From: Trichodelitschia bisporula
Taxonomy: Eukaryota > Ascomycota > Dothideomycetes > Phaeotrichales > Phaeotrichaceae
NCBI GenBank assembly: GCA_010356995.1
Contig: ML996714.1
Coordinates: 1-64,000, forward strand
Direction: 5' to 3'
DNA: 64,000 bases
Shown: positions 41,423 through 51,833 of the stretch, piece by piece
Numbering within the stretch: the stretch's first letter is position 1
How the letters are laid out: every line of letters begins with the position of its first letter
The notes under the pieces: model-generated
What the model saw: only the letters and a program-made list of their open reading frames with translations
Told to the model about the DNA's origin: nothing
Databases searched by the model: none
Made by a program: the position numbers and the translations under genes

Positions 41423-43920
41423 ATGATGAGTCTGAACTTCTTGAAATCCGGGGCTCGCAAGAAGACTGAGAAGACTGAGAGCAGCGACGCGGACAAGAGC
41501 AGGAGCAGCAGCAACAGCGCCTCCGGAGCCTCTGTCGGGTCAACCACCGCTAATCCCGGCAGCTCGTCAAGCCCCGGGCCCGGCACTGTCCCTGTTGGGT
41601 CTCCTCGCACTGGGTCGCGCACCGGCTCGCCCGAGAAAAAACCCAATCCCTTTCCCCCACCCGCCTCAGGCTCCGCTAGGGCACGCGAAAAGGATTACGG
41701 CCGCTCATCGGGCAACAACACAAACAGGTCGACCAACCCCACCGCTTCCGATTCTCAGCAACGTCGTAGCAATTTTTCATCGTCGCAGCAACAATCTCAG
41801 CCATCGGCCAAGCCGTCGAGAACTCCCGTCCAACAGCCTACTCCGACTGCATCAACATCGTCGACCCCCGCGTCGCGCAATCCATCCCCCACAAAGTCTG
41901 CACCGAAGGCTCCGTCCTCTACGAAGGCTACTCCGTCCCGCCCGGGCCCCTACTCTACATCGCGCGCTGCATCCGCTCGCTTCGACCGCCATTCGCATCC
42001 CCTCAACCTTCCCCCGGAGGAGCTGAGGCGCCTTTCGCAGGCAGCCATGAGCGAGGCGAAGAACGGAGATAGGATGGACATTGACCGCGACTTCACGCCG
42101 CCGGTGCAGCCCAGCGCATCGCCCGCTAACATGGCCGCTCCGCCGCCGCCGCCAGCCGGCTTCCAGCGCATGAACGCGGACGAGGAGGTTGCCCCCCGTC
42201 CCCCGCCCCATCGCGTCCCCACGAGCCCTGCGCCGGTCCCAGCCAAGCCAAAGTCTGCACCCGCGCCCCCGCCCGCACCGCCGACTCCCACGGTCGACGC
42301 AGAGGCGTACAAGGCTGCGGGGAACAAGTTCTTCAAGAACCGTGAGTATGACAAGGCTATCAAGGAGTACACGAAGGGTATGTCTGTCGTCAAATTGATT
42401 GGCTGCCTGCTAACCGTGCGCAGCTATCGAGGCCGATCCCAAGGCGGCTACCTATCTTGCAAACCGTGCTGCGGCGTACATGTCGGCTAACCGCTTCCGC
42501 GAGGCTCTCGAGGACATGAAGGCCGCTGATGAGCTCGAGCCCGGCAATGCCAAGTTCCTGCACCGTCTGGCGCGCATCTACACGTCGCTCGGCCGTCCTG
42601 ATGAGGCGCTCTCTGTCTATGACAGCATGATCCCGCCTGCTACAGCCAAGGACCGTGCGCCCGCGGAGATGATGAAGAACCACGTCAGCCAGGCGAACCA
42701 GCACCTCAAGAACTCGACGAGCGGTAGCATGGTGGTGCACGCGCTGGACCAGGCGGAGAAGGGGCTTGGCCTCGGTGTCGACCGCCCTCGTCGCTGGAAG
42801 CTGATGCGCGGCGAGGCGTACCTCAAGATGGGCAACGTGAACGCCCTCGGCGATGCGCAGAACGTGGCGATGAGTCTGCTTCGCTCCAACCCGCACGATC
42901 CGGATGCCCTCGTGCTGCGTGGCCGTATCCTGTACGCGCAGGGCGAGAACGAAAAGGCGGTGCAGCATTTCCGTCAGGCCCTCAACTGCGATCCGGACTT
43001 CAAGGATGCGGTCCGCTTCCTCCGCATGGTGCAGCGTCTCGACCGCACGAAGAGTGATGGCAACAAGGCTTTCGCCGAAGGGCGCTTCCGCGAGGCTGTC
43101 GCGACGTACACGACGGCACTTGAGATCGATCCGAGCAACCGGGGCACGAACTCCAAGATCTTGCAGAATCGTGCTCAGTCTTACATCCGGGTAATTTTGT
43201 TCTTTGTATCCGCACTGTGTGACTTGCTAACTCCCCGCTAGCTCAAGGAATACCAGCAGGCCATCGCCGACTCCACCCGCGCCCTAGAGCTGGACCCCAC
43301 CTACCTCAAGGCGCGCAAGACGCGCGCCAAAGCCCTCGGCGAATCAGGAGACTGGGAGGAAGCAGTCCGCGAATACAAGGCCGTGCAGGAAGCCAACCCT
43401 GGCGAACCGAACATCGGCCGCGACATCCGCGCCGCCGAGCTCGAAGTCAAGAAAGCCAAGCGCAAGGACTACTACAAGATCCTCGGCGTCGACAAAGACG
43501 CCGACGAGAACACGATCAAGAAGGCCTACCGCAAACTCGCCATTGTGCACCACCCGGACAAGAACCAGGGCGACGAGGAGGCGGCCGAGCGCTTCAAGGA
43601 TATTGGCGAGGCGTATGAGACGCTCAGCGACCCTCAGTACGTGCCCTCACCCCCCTCCATTTTCTTTAATATAGACGTTTTGCTAATAAACGAACAGAAA
43701 ACGCGCGCGCTACGACTCCGGCGAAGACCTCATCGACCCGAACGACATGTTCGGCGGGGGCATGGGCGGCTTCGGCGGCAGCAGCGTCAACATCTCGCCG
43801 GACATCCTGTTCAACATGATGGGCGGTGGGGGCGGGTTTAACCCGTACGGAGGCGGTGGTTTCGGAGGCGGTGGGCGGCCGCGGTCGGGGCAGCAGTACG
43901 GCGGCGGATTCCCGTTCTAA
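41423..43920 (+). CDS. TPR/J-domain co-chaperone (DNAJC7/Tpr2-like)
   Basis: Four exons (41423-42377, 42424-43190, 43242-43636, 43698-43920) give 779 aa. The first ~290 residues are Ser/Pro-rich and disordered. Tandem TPR repeats follow ([80 protein letters not shown]). A J domain sits at about 649-715 with its HPD triad ([25 protein letters not shown]). The end is Gly/Phe-rich. Relatives bind Hsp70/Hsp90 through the TPRs and stimulate Hsp70 ATPase. Two ATGs abut at 41423 and 41426. The final intron donor splits a Gln codon and restores [13 protein letters not shown]. Confidence 0.9.
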
Positions 43921-44450
43921 GTCCAGAGCTAGGCTATAGGCCCTTTCTTAAGCGTGCATTGACGGTGTTGGCGTGTGGGTGTGGTTGTACGTTGCGTTGC
44001 ATAAGTATGGTAGAGTAGATCGGGTGTGCTTGACTCTTTGCCAGATGGGCTAGATGCGCGCGATGGCTGGGGTTCTTAGGGCTGTCTTGTGCGGCTCGGT
44101 AGAGCCTGTGATTTCGATGGGTAATTCTACGTCTATGTGCATGTCGACTGTTTTGCTTTGAGGCTGTACTGTACCGGCTCCTTGGGATGTGATGTTTGTG
44201 TGTGCTGTCTGATATTGGTCTTCGTGATCCCGTGACTACGCTCCTCCCAAGCGGCTTTGTCACGCGTGTCGTGTCGACACTCCCACTTCACGTCGACACT
44301 CCGCTTCATTTCAAGTCTACCTCGCCGATACTCCCGCTTCACAAACAAGCGTCAAACAACGAAACGCGCGACAGCTACAGCCACATCCCACTGAAAGGGC
44401 CTTCAAAGCCCCTCACAACACATAAGACTCTCCAAAGCCCGCATCCAACC
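43921..44450. other. intergenic region
   Basis: About 530 bp between the TPR/DnaJ stop and the Nse3 start. Nothing beyond flanking regulatory sequence is supported. Confidence 0.4.
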
Positions 44451-45376
44451 ATGGCTCCCCGCGGCACCCAAAAACGCGCCGTACGTCCCCATCCCCCTCC
44501 CGCCCCCCTCCCATTCCTCACTAACCCCCCCAGGCCGTCGAATCCGACTCCGACTCCGGGGACATGGACGCCATCGCAGCCAGCACCCAAGCCGTCGAAG
44601 CCGTCGAAGACACAGCCCGCAAAATGGTCCGCTACGCCCTCTCCTGCGAATACTCCCGCGTCCCCGTGCGCAAAAACGCGCTCACCGAGCTGTGCAACAC
44701 CGGTGCCGGGGGCGGACGCCGCGGTGCCGCGTTCAAAGCCGTGTTCCCTAGGGCGCAGCGGATGTTGGAGGAGGTGTGGGGCATGCGGTTGGAGGAGTTG
44801 CCGCTGCGGGAGAAGGTTACGATGGCGCAGAGGCGTGCGGCACAGAGGGCGGAGAAGGCGACGATGAGCTCGAATACTTGGGTGCTGGTGTCAGTGTTGC
44901 CTGCGGAGATGAGGGGGGAGGCGATTGTGCCTCCCCCAAAGGTGCCCAATGCGGAGGAGGAGGCGGCGTATGTTGGCTTGTACAGCTTTATTGTGGCGGT
45001 TATTACGCTGAGTGGGGGCAGTCTGGGGGAGGCGAAGCTCGATCGGCATTTGAGGCGGGTTAATGCGGAGAGTCACACGCCCGTTGGGAGTACGGATGAG
45101 GTGCTTAAGCGCATGGTGAGGGAGGGGTATGTGGTTAAGATTAAGGATAGTAGTGGGGGGGAGGAGGTGGTGGAGTATATTGTGGGGGGCAGGGGGAAGG
45201 TTGAGGTTGGTGAGGAAGGGGTTGCGGGGTTGGTGAGGGCGGTGTATGGGGGTGATGTGGATGTGGAGAAGAAGTTGGAGAGGAGTCTGGGGCTTCTGCG
45301 GAGGGATCGGGGGGTGGTTCATCGGTCTGCTATGACACGGGCCGACGAGGGCGACGAGATGGATGTTGATGAGTGA
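44451..45376 (+). CDS. SMC5-SMC6 complex subunit Nse3 (MAGE domain)
   Basis: Two exons (44451-44480, 44534-45376) give 290 aa. A short acidic N-terminus precedes a MAGE-type tandem winged helix: ARKMVRYALSCEYSRVPVRKNALTE, FKAVFPRAQRMLEEVWGMRL, YVGLYSFIVAVITLSGGSLGEAKLDRHL and the VLKRMVREGYVVKIKD stretch. Nse3 pairs with the Nse1 RING protein and Nse4 to load SMC5/6 on DNA for recombination repair. The length fits fungal Nse3. The coding strand is C-rich at the start and strongly G-rich after about 44740. The C-terminal DEGDEMDVDE is acidic. Confidence 0.85.
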
Positions 45377-46168
45377 TGGGGGTTGGCTGCTTTTCTGATA
45401 TGGCGTATGGAGGGATGATGGGATGACATAGACGGTTATGTTCGGTGTCTGCTCAATCGGCGGTCAAATGCTCTGTCGCCCGCTTTGCGCAATGCCTTTC
45501 CACTCGCGGCTCCGTCCTTGCTGTCACCGACTTCTCCTAAGTTAGGTATGCGGGGACTTACACGGTGTCAGCCTCCGGACTGGAATCCATCGTCGAGCAC
45601 ATTACACGTTTGGAGAGGGCGGAATAATAACCAAATCGCCTTGAGAGACCTTCCTTACTGTGCAAGGTGATGGAAACAAGGCTCATTACCTGCGAAGGCA
45701 ACTGTAAAACTGAACATTCAAATAAAGATGAAGCGAGGAAGAGAAGAAGAGTCTCGGGAATATCTACACGATGCTAGTTATCCTCCCGTGTTCCTTCCTC
45801 CTATCATGCGCGCATTACATCATGTTCAACCTGTTCCTTCTTATACACAAGAATGCTACTTCCATGTCTGCATCACAAAGGGGGGGCCATCACCTATTAT
45901 TCGAACCGACTGTGGACATTTAGATGATGGGTGAACTTCCGCGTCAACACGAAGCCGGGTATTTCGATCGCTGAATTGTATTCCCACATGCTGATCGGGC
46001 TGTGGCATCGCGATAACAACACAATCTACCGAGCTTTGCGACCTGAACGTTACCTATCGCTGTTATAACCCACCTAAAACACACTCGCTCTTCATAAATA
46101 TCGTGGACTGCACGCCACTATCACACTTCTGTGAGCCAATAGTTGAACAACTCAGTATACCATGGCAG

Positions 46169-46260
46169 GAGATCTCACCCCCAGGTCAGTTGTGAGCTCA
46201 CTTGCCAAACCATTGTGATCTCACTCCCAAATCATTTGTGACCTCACTACAGACCGCCCA
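46169..46260 (+). repeat. 23-bp tandem repeat with palindromic core, about 4 copies
   Basis: Three copies start with gtgagctcac (46192), gtgatctcac (46215) and gtgacctcac (46238) at exactly 23-bp spacing. A weaker copy begins at 46169. The first core is a perfect 10-bp palindrome. The array ends a few bp before a TATA-like element, so it looks like a transcription-factor binding array. Confidence 0.75.
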
Positions 46261-46264
46261 AAGC

Positions 46265-46274
46265 GTATATACGC
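46265..46274 (+). promoter_or_regulatory. TATA-like element
   Basis: cgtatatacg lies about 90 bp before the ATG at 46356, directly after the 23-bp repeat array. Confidence 0.5.
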
Positions 46275-46355
46275 CCCCATCCTAACCACTTCAAACTCTC
46301 ATCCAGCCCTCACCTCTATTTCCTTCCACCCTCCCCTCTTCTCTGCTCAGCAAGC

Positions 46356-46574
46356 ATGTGCATCTTCAAAGAACTAAAGTTCGAGTGCGGACACAGGGTC
46401 CGTGTGGCAGAGATTCGATGTTCTTGGGTTGATCCGAAGCACGCGGTGCTTATGGAAGGGTGCGAATCGCGGGAGCAGTGTCCCCTGTGCACGCAGACCC
46501 GCTGGGCGCTGAGCGTGTTCCTGGTTCTATGTGCCTGGTACTGGATGCTTATTACTAACCTTAGGACTAAATGA
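46356..46574 (+). CDS. small Cys-rich protein with C-terminal hydrophobic segment
   Basis: A 72-residue ORF starts at ATG 46356 (agcATGtgc). The N-terminal half has the MC-x8-C-G-H pattern (MCIFKELKFECGH), then C-x7-C-x5-C-x2-C spacing ending CPLCTQTRW, a zinc-knuckle or disulfide-like layout. Residues ~48-66 (WALSVFLVLCAWYWMLI) are hydrophobic enough for a tail anchor. It shares its start pattern with the ORF at 8043-8279. A TATA-like box and a tandem-repeat array precede it, and a CT-rich leader follows, which supports transcription. Function is unknown. Confidence 0.55.
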   Translation: MCIFKELKFECGHRVRVAEIRCSWVDPKHAVLMEGCESREQCPLCTQTRWALSVFLVLCAWYWMLITNLRTK

Positions 46575-46793
46575 AAATAGACGTGTGTCTAGATCGCTAA
46601 CCTCACTTTTGCTAGTTGTGACCTGTGTATCTTCGCCTGTAGAACGCCCGCTGACGCCCGCTGAACCGTGTAAGAACAACTAAATTCCGGATATGACCAT
46701 GCCGAGGACGCCGCTCAAGCCGTTTCGAAACTGACGCATCGACCACTGGGAAGAGCAGTGGGAACCGTAACGCCGCAAAACCGATACGCTTCC

Positions 46794-48074
46794 CTATTCA
46801 CCAGCCATCACAACGTATCCCGGCGGCTCACCGCCCGCACCCTCATTCCGCGCCCTCAGCATCGCTCCTTCCCGCAGTTCCTCCTCCTCACGGTCCACTT
46901 GGCGCATCTCATCCGCCAACCGCCCCTCCTCAAGCCTCACATCCTGCAGACTCCCCTTCTGCCAATTCCGATGTCGCTCACAGCGCTTCCGTGGACATAG
47001 GAACTTCCCCTCCTCCCCATCAACCTCCATCTCGTCCCCGCCCCGGGCCACAAACTCCGCAAACCGCGCATCGGACCAGGCGAGACGCGAGTCGTACCCG
47101 CACACATCCTTGACGTTGAGGCATTCCTTCTCGGCGTATGTGACGAGAGCTTCGCGGCACTTGGTGATGAATTTGGAGCGCTCTTTGCACAGCGTGCGCT
47201 GGGCGCGGAGGTCTTCCTTCCGGTCCGCCATGGCAGCGAGACGCGCGTTCTCAGCCGGCGTGAAGGTGACTGGCATCTTGCCGTCGGCTAGGAAGACCTT
47301 AGAGCCCAGAGCGTGGAAGGATTTGAGATCCGGCGCCACGTGCAGCAGCGCCTTCAAGTGTTCCGCGCAAAGAGGCCCGCCTTGCGGATCCGCCGTCGCG
47401 CCGACCGGGCCACCACGTTTGAGCATATCGGCCATCATCTGCATACCGCACGCGGGGGCGCAGTACTTGCTGCCCGTCGCGGCGGGTTCATTGCAGTCCT
47501 TGTTGCGGCACATGGGCTTCCACATCGTAGCGCCGTGGCCCGCGGCCTCACAATTGGGACAAAAGTACTTGTCCGCGAGCTTCATCTCGGACTCGGTTAG
47601 CTGGACGCACTTGGCGTGGAACCAGTCCTTGCACGCGTCGCACTCAATCATGGGCGTGTAGTCGTCGGGGCCGCGGCAGATGCAGTAGGGTCCCGCTTGG
47701 TCGGGGTCATCGTCAGAGGGCGGATCGGTTCCTGTGGCGGAGGGGGCGGGTTTGGTGTTTTTTTTTGAGGAGGTGTTTTTCTTGTTTGATTTGGCCATGC
47801 CTTTTTTGGTGGTGCTTCGGGGGGTTGGGCGCTTCTTCGCCTGGACGGTGACGGTGTCCTGGATAGCGTCGGGTTGAGCTGTTGAGCCGCGGTGAGATAG
47901 AACTTTAATGGACTCTTCGTTCGCGGCTTGGGGATCAATGAACGCTATGAGCGTATTTTGATCATGAGGTGAGTGCGGCGGCTCCGCTTTTGCCACGGGA
48001 CTGGCCGGCGCCTTCTCCGGGGGTTCAGGGCCATCCAGAGGAGCATCCCGCATGGCCATGTCGTTCGACGCCAT
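46794..48074 (-). CDS. COMPASS Spp1/CXXC1-type PHD-finger protein
   Basis: A single exon gives 426 aa. A basic disordered N-terminus precedes a PHD finger at ~130-182 (YCICRGPDDYTPMIECDACKDWFH, YFCPNC) with an intact Cys4-His-Cys3 pattern. Then comes a Cys-rich segment (MCRNKDCNEPA, SKYCAPACGMQMM) and a long helical C-terminus with a late CPRKRCERHRNW zinc-like spot. This order is that of Spp1 (yeast and S. pombe) and animal CFP1. Those read H3K4me3 and support the Set1/COMPASS H3K4 methyltransferase. The CXXC DNA-binding domain of animals is not evident. It lies in tandem behind the orphan gene ending at 48423. Confidence 0.85.
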   Translation of the reverse strand: MASNDMAMRDAPLDGPEPPEKAPASPVAKAEPPHSPHDQNTLIAFIDPQAANEESIKVLSHRGSTAQPDAIQDTVTVQAKKRPTPRSTTKKGMAKSNKKNTSSKKNTKPAPSATGTDPPSDDDPDQAGPYCICRGPDDYTPMIECDACKDWFHAKCVQLTESEMKLADKYFCPNCEAAGHGATMWKPMCRNKDCNEPAATGSKYCAPACGMQMMADMLKRGGPVGATADPQGGPLCAEHLKALLHVAPDLKSFHALGSKVFLADGKMPVTFTPAENARLAAMADRKEDLRAQRTLCKERSKFITKCREALVTYAEKECLNVKDVCGYDSRLAWSDARFAEFVARGGDEMEVDGEEGKFLCPRKRCERHRNWQKGSLQDVRLEEGRLADEMRQVDREEEELREGAMLRARNEGAGGEPPGYVVMAGE

Positions 48075-48422
48075 GCAGGCAGGAAGCCTTCAGCCAGATG
48101 GCGCTTACGGCGATGAGGGATGGTGGACGTAGAAACTGCGAAAGGGTCAGTGCCCAGCGACACGATACCAGGATGCAGCCCTCACAGTTTTCCACAGCGA
48201 TGCGCCTGTTAAATTTTTTTTTCGGTACAGTCGTCTACTATTATTAATAAGACTTCACTGGCTAAATGTTGGAAAAATTGATCGATTGCATGTATCAGCG
48301 TTGGTCTACGTAGAAGTCTAGCTGTCGAGCATAGAGAAGATCACGTGGTGGCTGGAACAAGGTTGTTCCAGAATGCTTGTCCACCCGAGATCCCAGCTGC
48401 CCAACAACCATTCCATTCCGTT
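48075..48422. other. intergenic region with an 18-bp palindrome
   Basis: 348 bp lie between the orphan stop and the Spp1-like start, both on the minus strand. It holds TGGAACAAGGTTGTTCCA at 48353-48370 and CACGTG at 48343-48348. Confidence 0.5.
48353..48370. promoter_or_regulatory. 18-bp inverted repeat
   Basis: Two 8-bp arms (TGGAACAA / TTGTTCCA) flank GG. It could be a dimeric factor site in the Spp1-like promoter or a small terminator hairpin of the orphan gene. Confidence 0.45.
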
Positions 48423-48472
48423 CTAGTTTTCGTAGTCTTCCACCGTGTCAGCGACAACAGCAGCAGCAGCAA

Positions 48473-48504
<32 letters not shown>

Positions 48505-51500
48505 GCGGCAGAATTTTCCACGCTGTGAGCAGCACCCGCAGTACCCGCAGTACCCGCAGCACCCGCAGCAGCGGCAGCAGCGGCAGCGGCGGCTTCTGCG
48601 GCAGCAGCCCTCTTCTTCTCCTTCTCCTTCTTGCGCTCCTCCTTCTTCGCCTTCGCAATCACACGCTGTTCCCGCGTGTTGTACGTGCGGATGGAATCAG
48701 TGGTAGCAATGCGAAGGGACTGGCGCCGGATGGCAGAAAGCGGGGTGTCGCGAACCTCGCGGCCACCACCACGACCACCATCAGGATCAGACCCACGACC
48801 ACCACGACCACCCCCAACATCATACCCTCCACCCCCCCCCTGATAAAACACACGATCACCACTATGATCAACCCCAATATCCTCCCCATGGTCCACCGTA
48901 TGATAATACACATGACGACCACCGCCAGCAGACCCACGAACACCGACATCAGACCTACCACCACCGCCAGCAGACCCACCACCACCACCACCACCCCCTT
49001 GATCATACCACCCACGGCCAACCTCGGGATCAAACCCAGGACTCCCACCAGGATCATATCCACGACCACCACCAGGACCATACCCACGACCACCACTGTC
49101 ATCATCCCCACGACGACCCCCACGACTACCACCACCACCACTCCCATGACCATACCCACGACTACCACCATCAAGACCACCACCTCCACCACTCCTATGA
49201 CCATACCCAGGACTACCACCACCACCACCACCAACATAACCATAACCACCAGGAGCCACGACACCAAGCTGAGCTCTGGTTCTAGCTATGCTGGCAGCAA
49301 GAACTTCGGACGCGGCTCCAGTCGCATTATGTGCGGTGGGGGATTCAGTCAGGCCTTCGGCAAACGCATCGGCAGGAGGTTCATCCACGGTCAGGTCGTA
49401 AAAGTTGGCAGCTTCGTACTCATCCATGGCCGGCTCGTAAGAGGCAGCAGCTTCGCCTACAACTTTGGCGAGCTGTCCAGTGACGGCAGCTTCGGACCCG
49501 ACATCAGTCATGTTCTTGGCGGAGGGGCTTATGGGCGGAAACGTGGGGGGCATCTCGGCGCCCGCCACAACCGCCTTGTCAGTCACAGACGTATCAGCCG
49601 TAACCGTGTCAACCATCGCTGTGTCAACCACCTCCGCGCCCTGCTCCACACTCCTCGTCTGCAACGCCTCGGTCAACTACACAGCAAAAAGTTAGCACAT
49701 CGAACATACAAAAAGTAAGGTTGAGCAATCACGCCGCCCCTAGGTCGCCTTTTGGGAAAAACTAACCTCTAGGTTTTCGTCATTCGGAACGGGTCCGTCA
49801 TCATCAGCGACGTGGAAGGAGACACCATCATGCTCAACGCCAATCTCATTTGGAGCACTAGACGCTGACTCTGCAGTACCATGAATAGGACTCGATGGAG
49901 GAGGACCATTCTCATCCCGCCGACTATGGAAGTCCGGCGGAAGCAGAAGTGATCTAACTATCCGGAAAGGCTTGTCCCCTGTCAAAGCTTCCTTCAGGCC
50001 GCAGATCGGACCATACCCACGGAACGTACAAGATACAACTGTCTCATTATCACTACTATGATTATGATCCAGTCTACCTTGCACAGTACTCATGAAGTTC
50101 TGGTCTTTCGTAATAAGAAGCTCATCTTTGCAAGAGCAGTTAAGGGTGATGCCATACCCAATAACTTGCTTGCCATACATGAACACAGAATCAACTGAAC
50201 GGTTCTGGTACTGCATTCCACCCATCATGCTCATAGCAGCCACGTGAGCGCCGCTCAATGCTTTTAGGTTACCATCCAACGCTTTCAGCTTACCTTGCAT
50301 CGCCCTCAGCTTATCTTGCCACGCTTCCGGGTTAGCGTGCAACGCAACCCCGTCAACACGCAACACTTCCAGGTTAACATGCGGATCCTCGTGGATCAGC
50401 ATGTAGATGCGGTGGTTCGGATTGGTGCCGACCGGCTGCTGGGTAAGCTGGAAGGCCATCACAGTGGTGTCTTGATTCTCGGCAAGGACGCGAATATTGT
50501 TCGCAAAGAGCCGCGGAATTGGGCCAGTGTACTTCTTGGAGGAACGCAAGTATGACTCATAGCTATCAGCTGGAAGCGGAGCAGAGGTTACAGGCATGGC
50601 AGCGCCGCGGTTGTTATCCTCCGGACGCGGAACGGGCTGACTGGTCGGTGCCGGCGCTGTGGTATTGTTTTGAGGTCCGGGCGTCAGAGCGCGGAGCTGA
50701 GCGAGTGTGGCGCGCTCAGCATTCCCGCGTCTGTTGCCATTCCGAGGCGGAACAGCCCCACCACGGCTCACGGATGCACACCATTCGGCAAAGCCCTGAG
50801 GGTGGGATGTCCGCACTGGGAGCTGTGTCTGCCCGGGGAGCGGACAAGAGGCGACACGCTGAGCACCCACGCGGTTGTTGTCATTCGGAGGCGGAACAGG
50901 CAGACCACGGCTCACATATGCACGCCATTCGGCACCCTGAGGATGGGATGTCTGCACGGGACCAGGACCAGAGGTGGCACGCCCAGTAGCCCCGCGTATG
51001 TTACCATTCGGAGACGGAACAGGCGGACCACGGCTCTCGGATGCACGCCGCTCAGCATAGCCCTGAGGATGGGATGTCTGCGTGGGACCAGGACCAGAGG
51101 TGGCACGCTCAGCAGCCCCGCGTATGTTGCCATTCGGAGACGGAACAGCCAGACCACGGTTCAGAGTGGGCGCCGGCGCTTGGGCAAAGGCTTGATGGTT
51201 GTATGTCTGCACTGGGAGCTGTGTCTGTCCGGGGAACGGAGAAGAGGCGACACGCTGAGCACCCACGCGGTTGTTGTTATTCGAAGCCGGAACATCTGGA
51301 GCATGCTCGCCGATGGAGCCCTGGATGTTGGTGATGCTGTGGGAGTTCCTCAGCTGCGACGCCTTCATCTGTGCAGCGGATGGAGCCGAGGGGCGACGCT
51401 GAACACCCGCGGGCCCAACCGAATTATTTGGAGCCGCTCGAGCGTGGTTCATGGTCGTCCAGCCGGTGCCGACAGTAGAACCGGCAATCCTTTGGCGGGA

Positions 51501-51833
51501 ATCATCGGCACGACGATCGTACCCGGGCGCAAAGGAGAGCGCAGGTTGAGCCACGGCGAAGTTGTTACCCACCACACGAGCCGCGCGCTTGTTCATGACG
51601 CGAGCATTATCGACCTCCTGTGCACTAAGGCCCCGACCGACGTTTGAGGCATTGCCGCCGACCGGAGCACGATCCTCGCGGGTGCTCTGGGTGCGTTCGT
51701 TGTGTCCCTCCGGAGAATGGGCTTCACGGAAGCGCTTCGCGACCCCGCCCATCTGATCTTGCGAGTGGGGACGCTTCGGGGGCACTGTGCCGGGCGGAGC
51801 CAGGAACGTGTTTAGCTTGTTCTGGTCTACCAT
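48423..51833 (-). CDS. large low-complexity orphan protein with RGG/YG-rich and poly-Ala C-terminus
   Basis: Two exons (51833-49767, 49676-48423; 90-nt intron with GTTAGT donor, gctaac branch and gtgtag acceptor) give 1106 aa. The N-terminus has a basic PPKRPHSQDQ/KRFREAH patch. Residues roughly 200-460 form five or six degenerate repeats of 41-49 aa built on N-x-N-x-RG..A-x-R-x-x-S-x-P...TSHPQG. A globular-looking segment without recognised fold follows, starting with amphipathic heptads (DKLRAMQGKLKALDGNLKAL). The second exon is Gly-rich with GYG, RGY and RGG units, then a Lys/Glu helix and poly-Ala. Such composition is typical of RNA-binding or condensate-forming proteins, but no RRM or KH domain is visible. 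I do not recognise a family. Confidence 0.65.
48456..48507 (+). repeat. CAG/CTG trinucleotide repeat
   Basis: An interrupted CAG run lies in the 3' coding end of the orphan gene. It is read there, on the minus strand, as poly-Ala with Val interruptions. Confidence 0.85.

Larger units (their letters stand above)
45377..46355. other. intergenic region and promoter of the small Cys-rich gene
   Basis: About 1 kb without a supported ORF. The distal 200 bp hold a four-copy 23-bp tandem repeat (46169-46260) and a TATA-like gtatatac at 46265. Confidence 0.45.

Noticed and set aside
46169-46260. CRISPR-like array
   Set aside because: Copies are directly contiguous 23-bp units with no distinct spacers, and the organism is eukaryotic.
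48345-49718. 457-aa plus-strand ORF rich in Thr, Ile, Ser and Pro
   Set aside because: It is the antisense of the Gly-rich and poly-Ala exon of the orphan gene. The minus-strand reading has a coherent intron and continues into exon 1.
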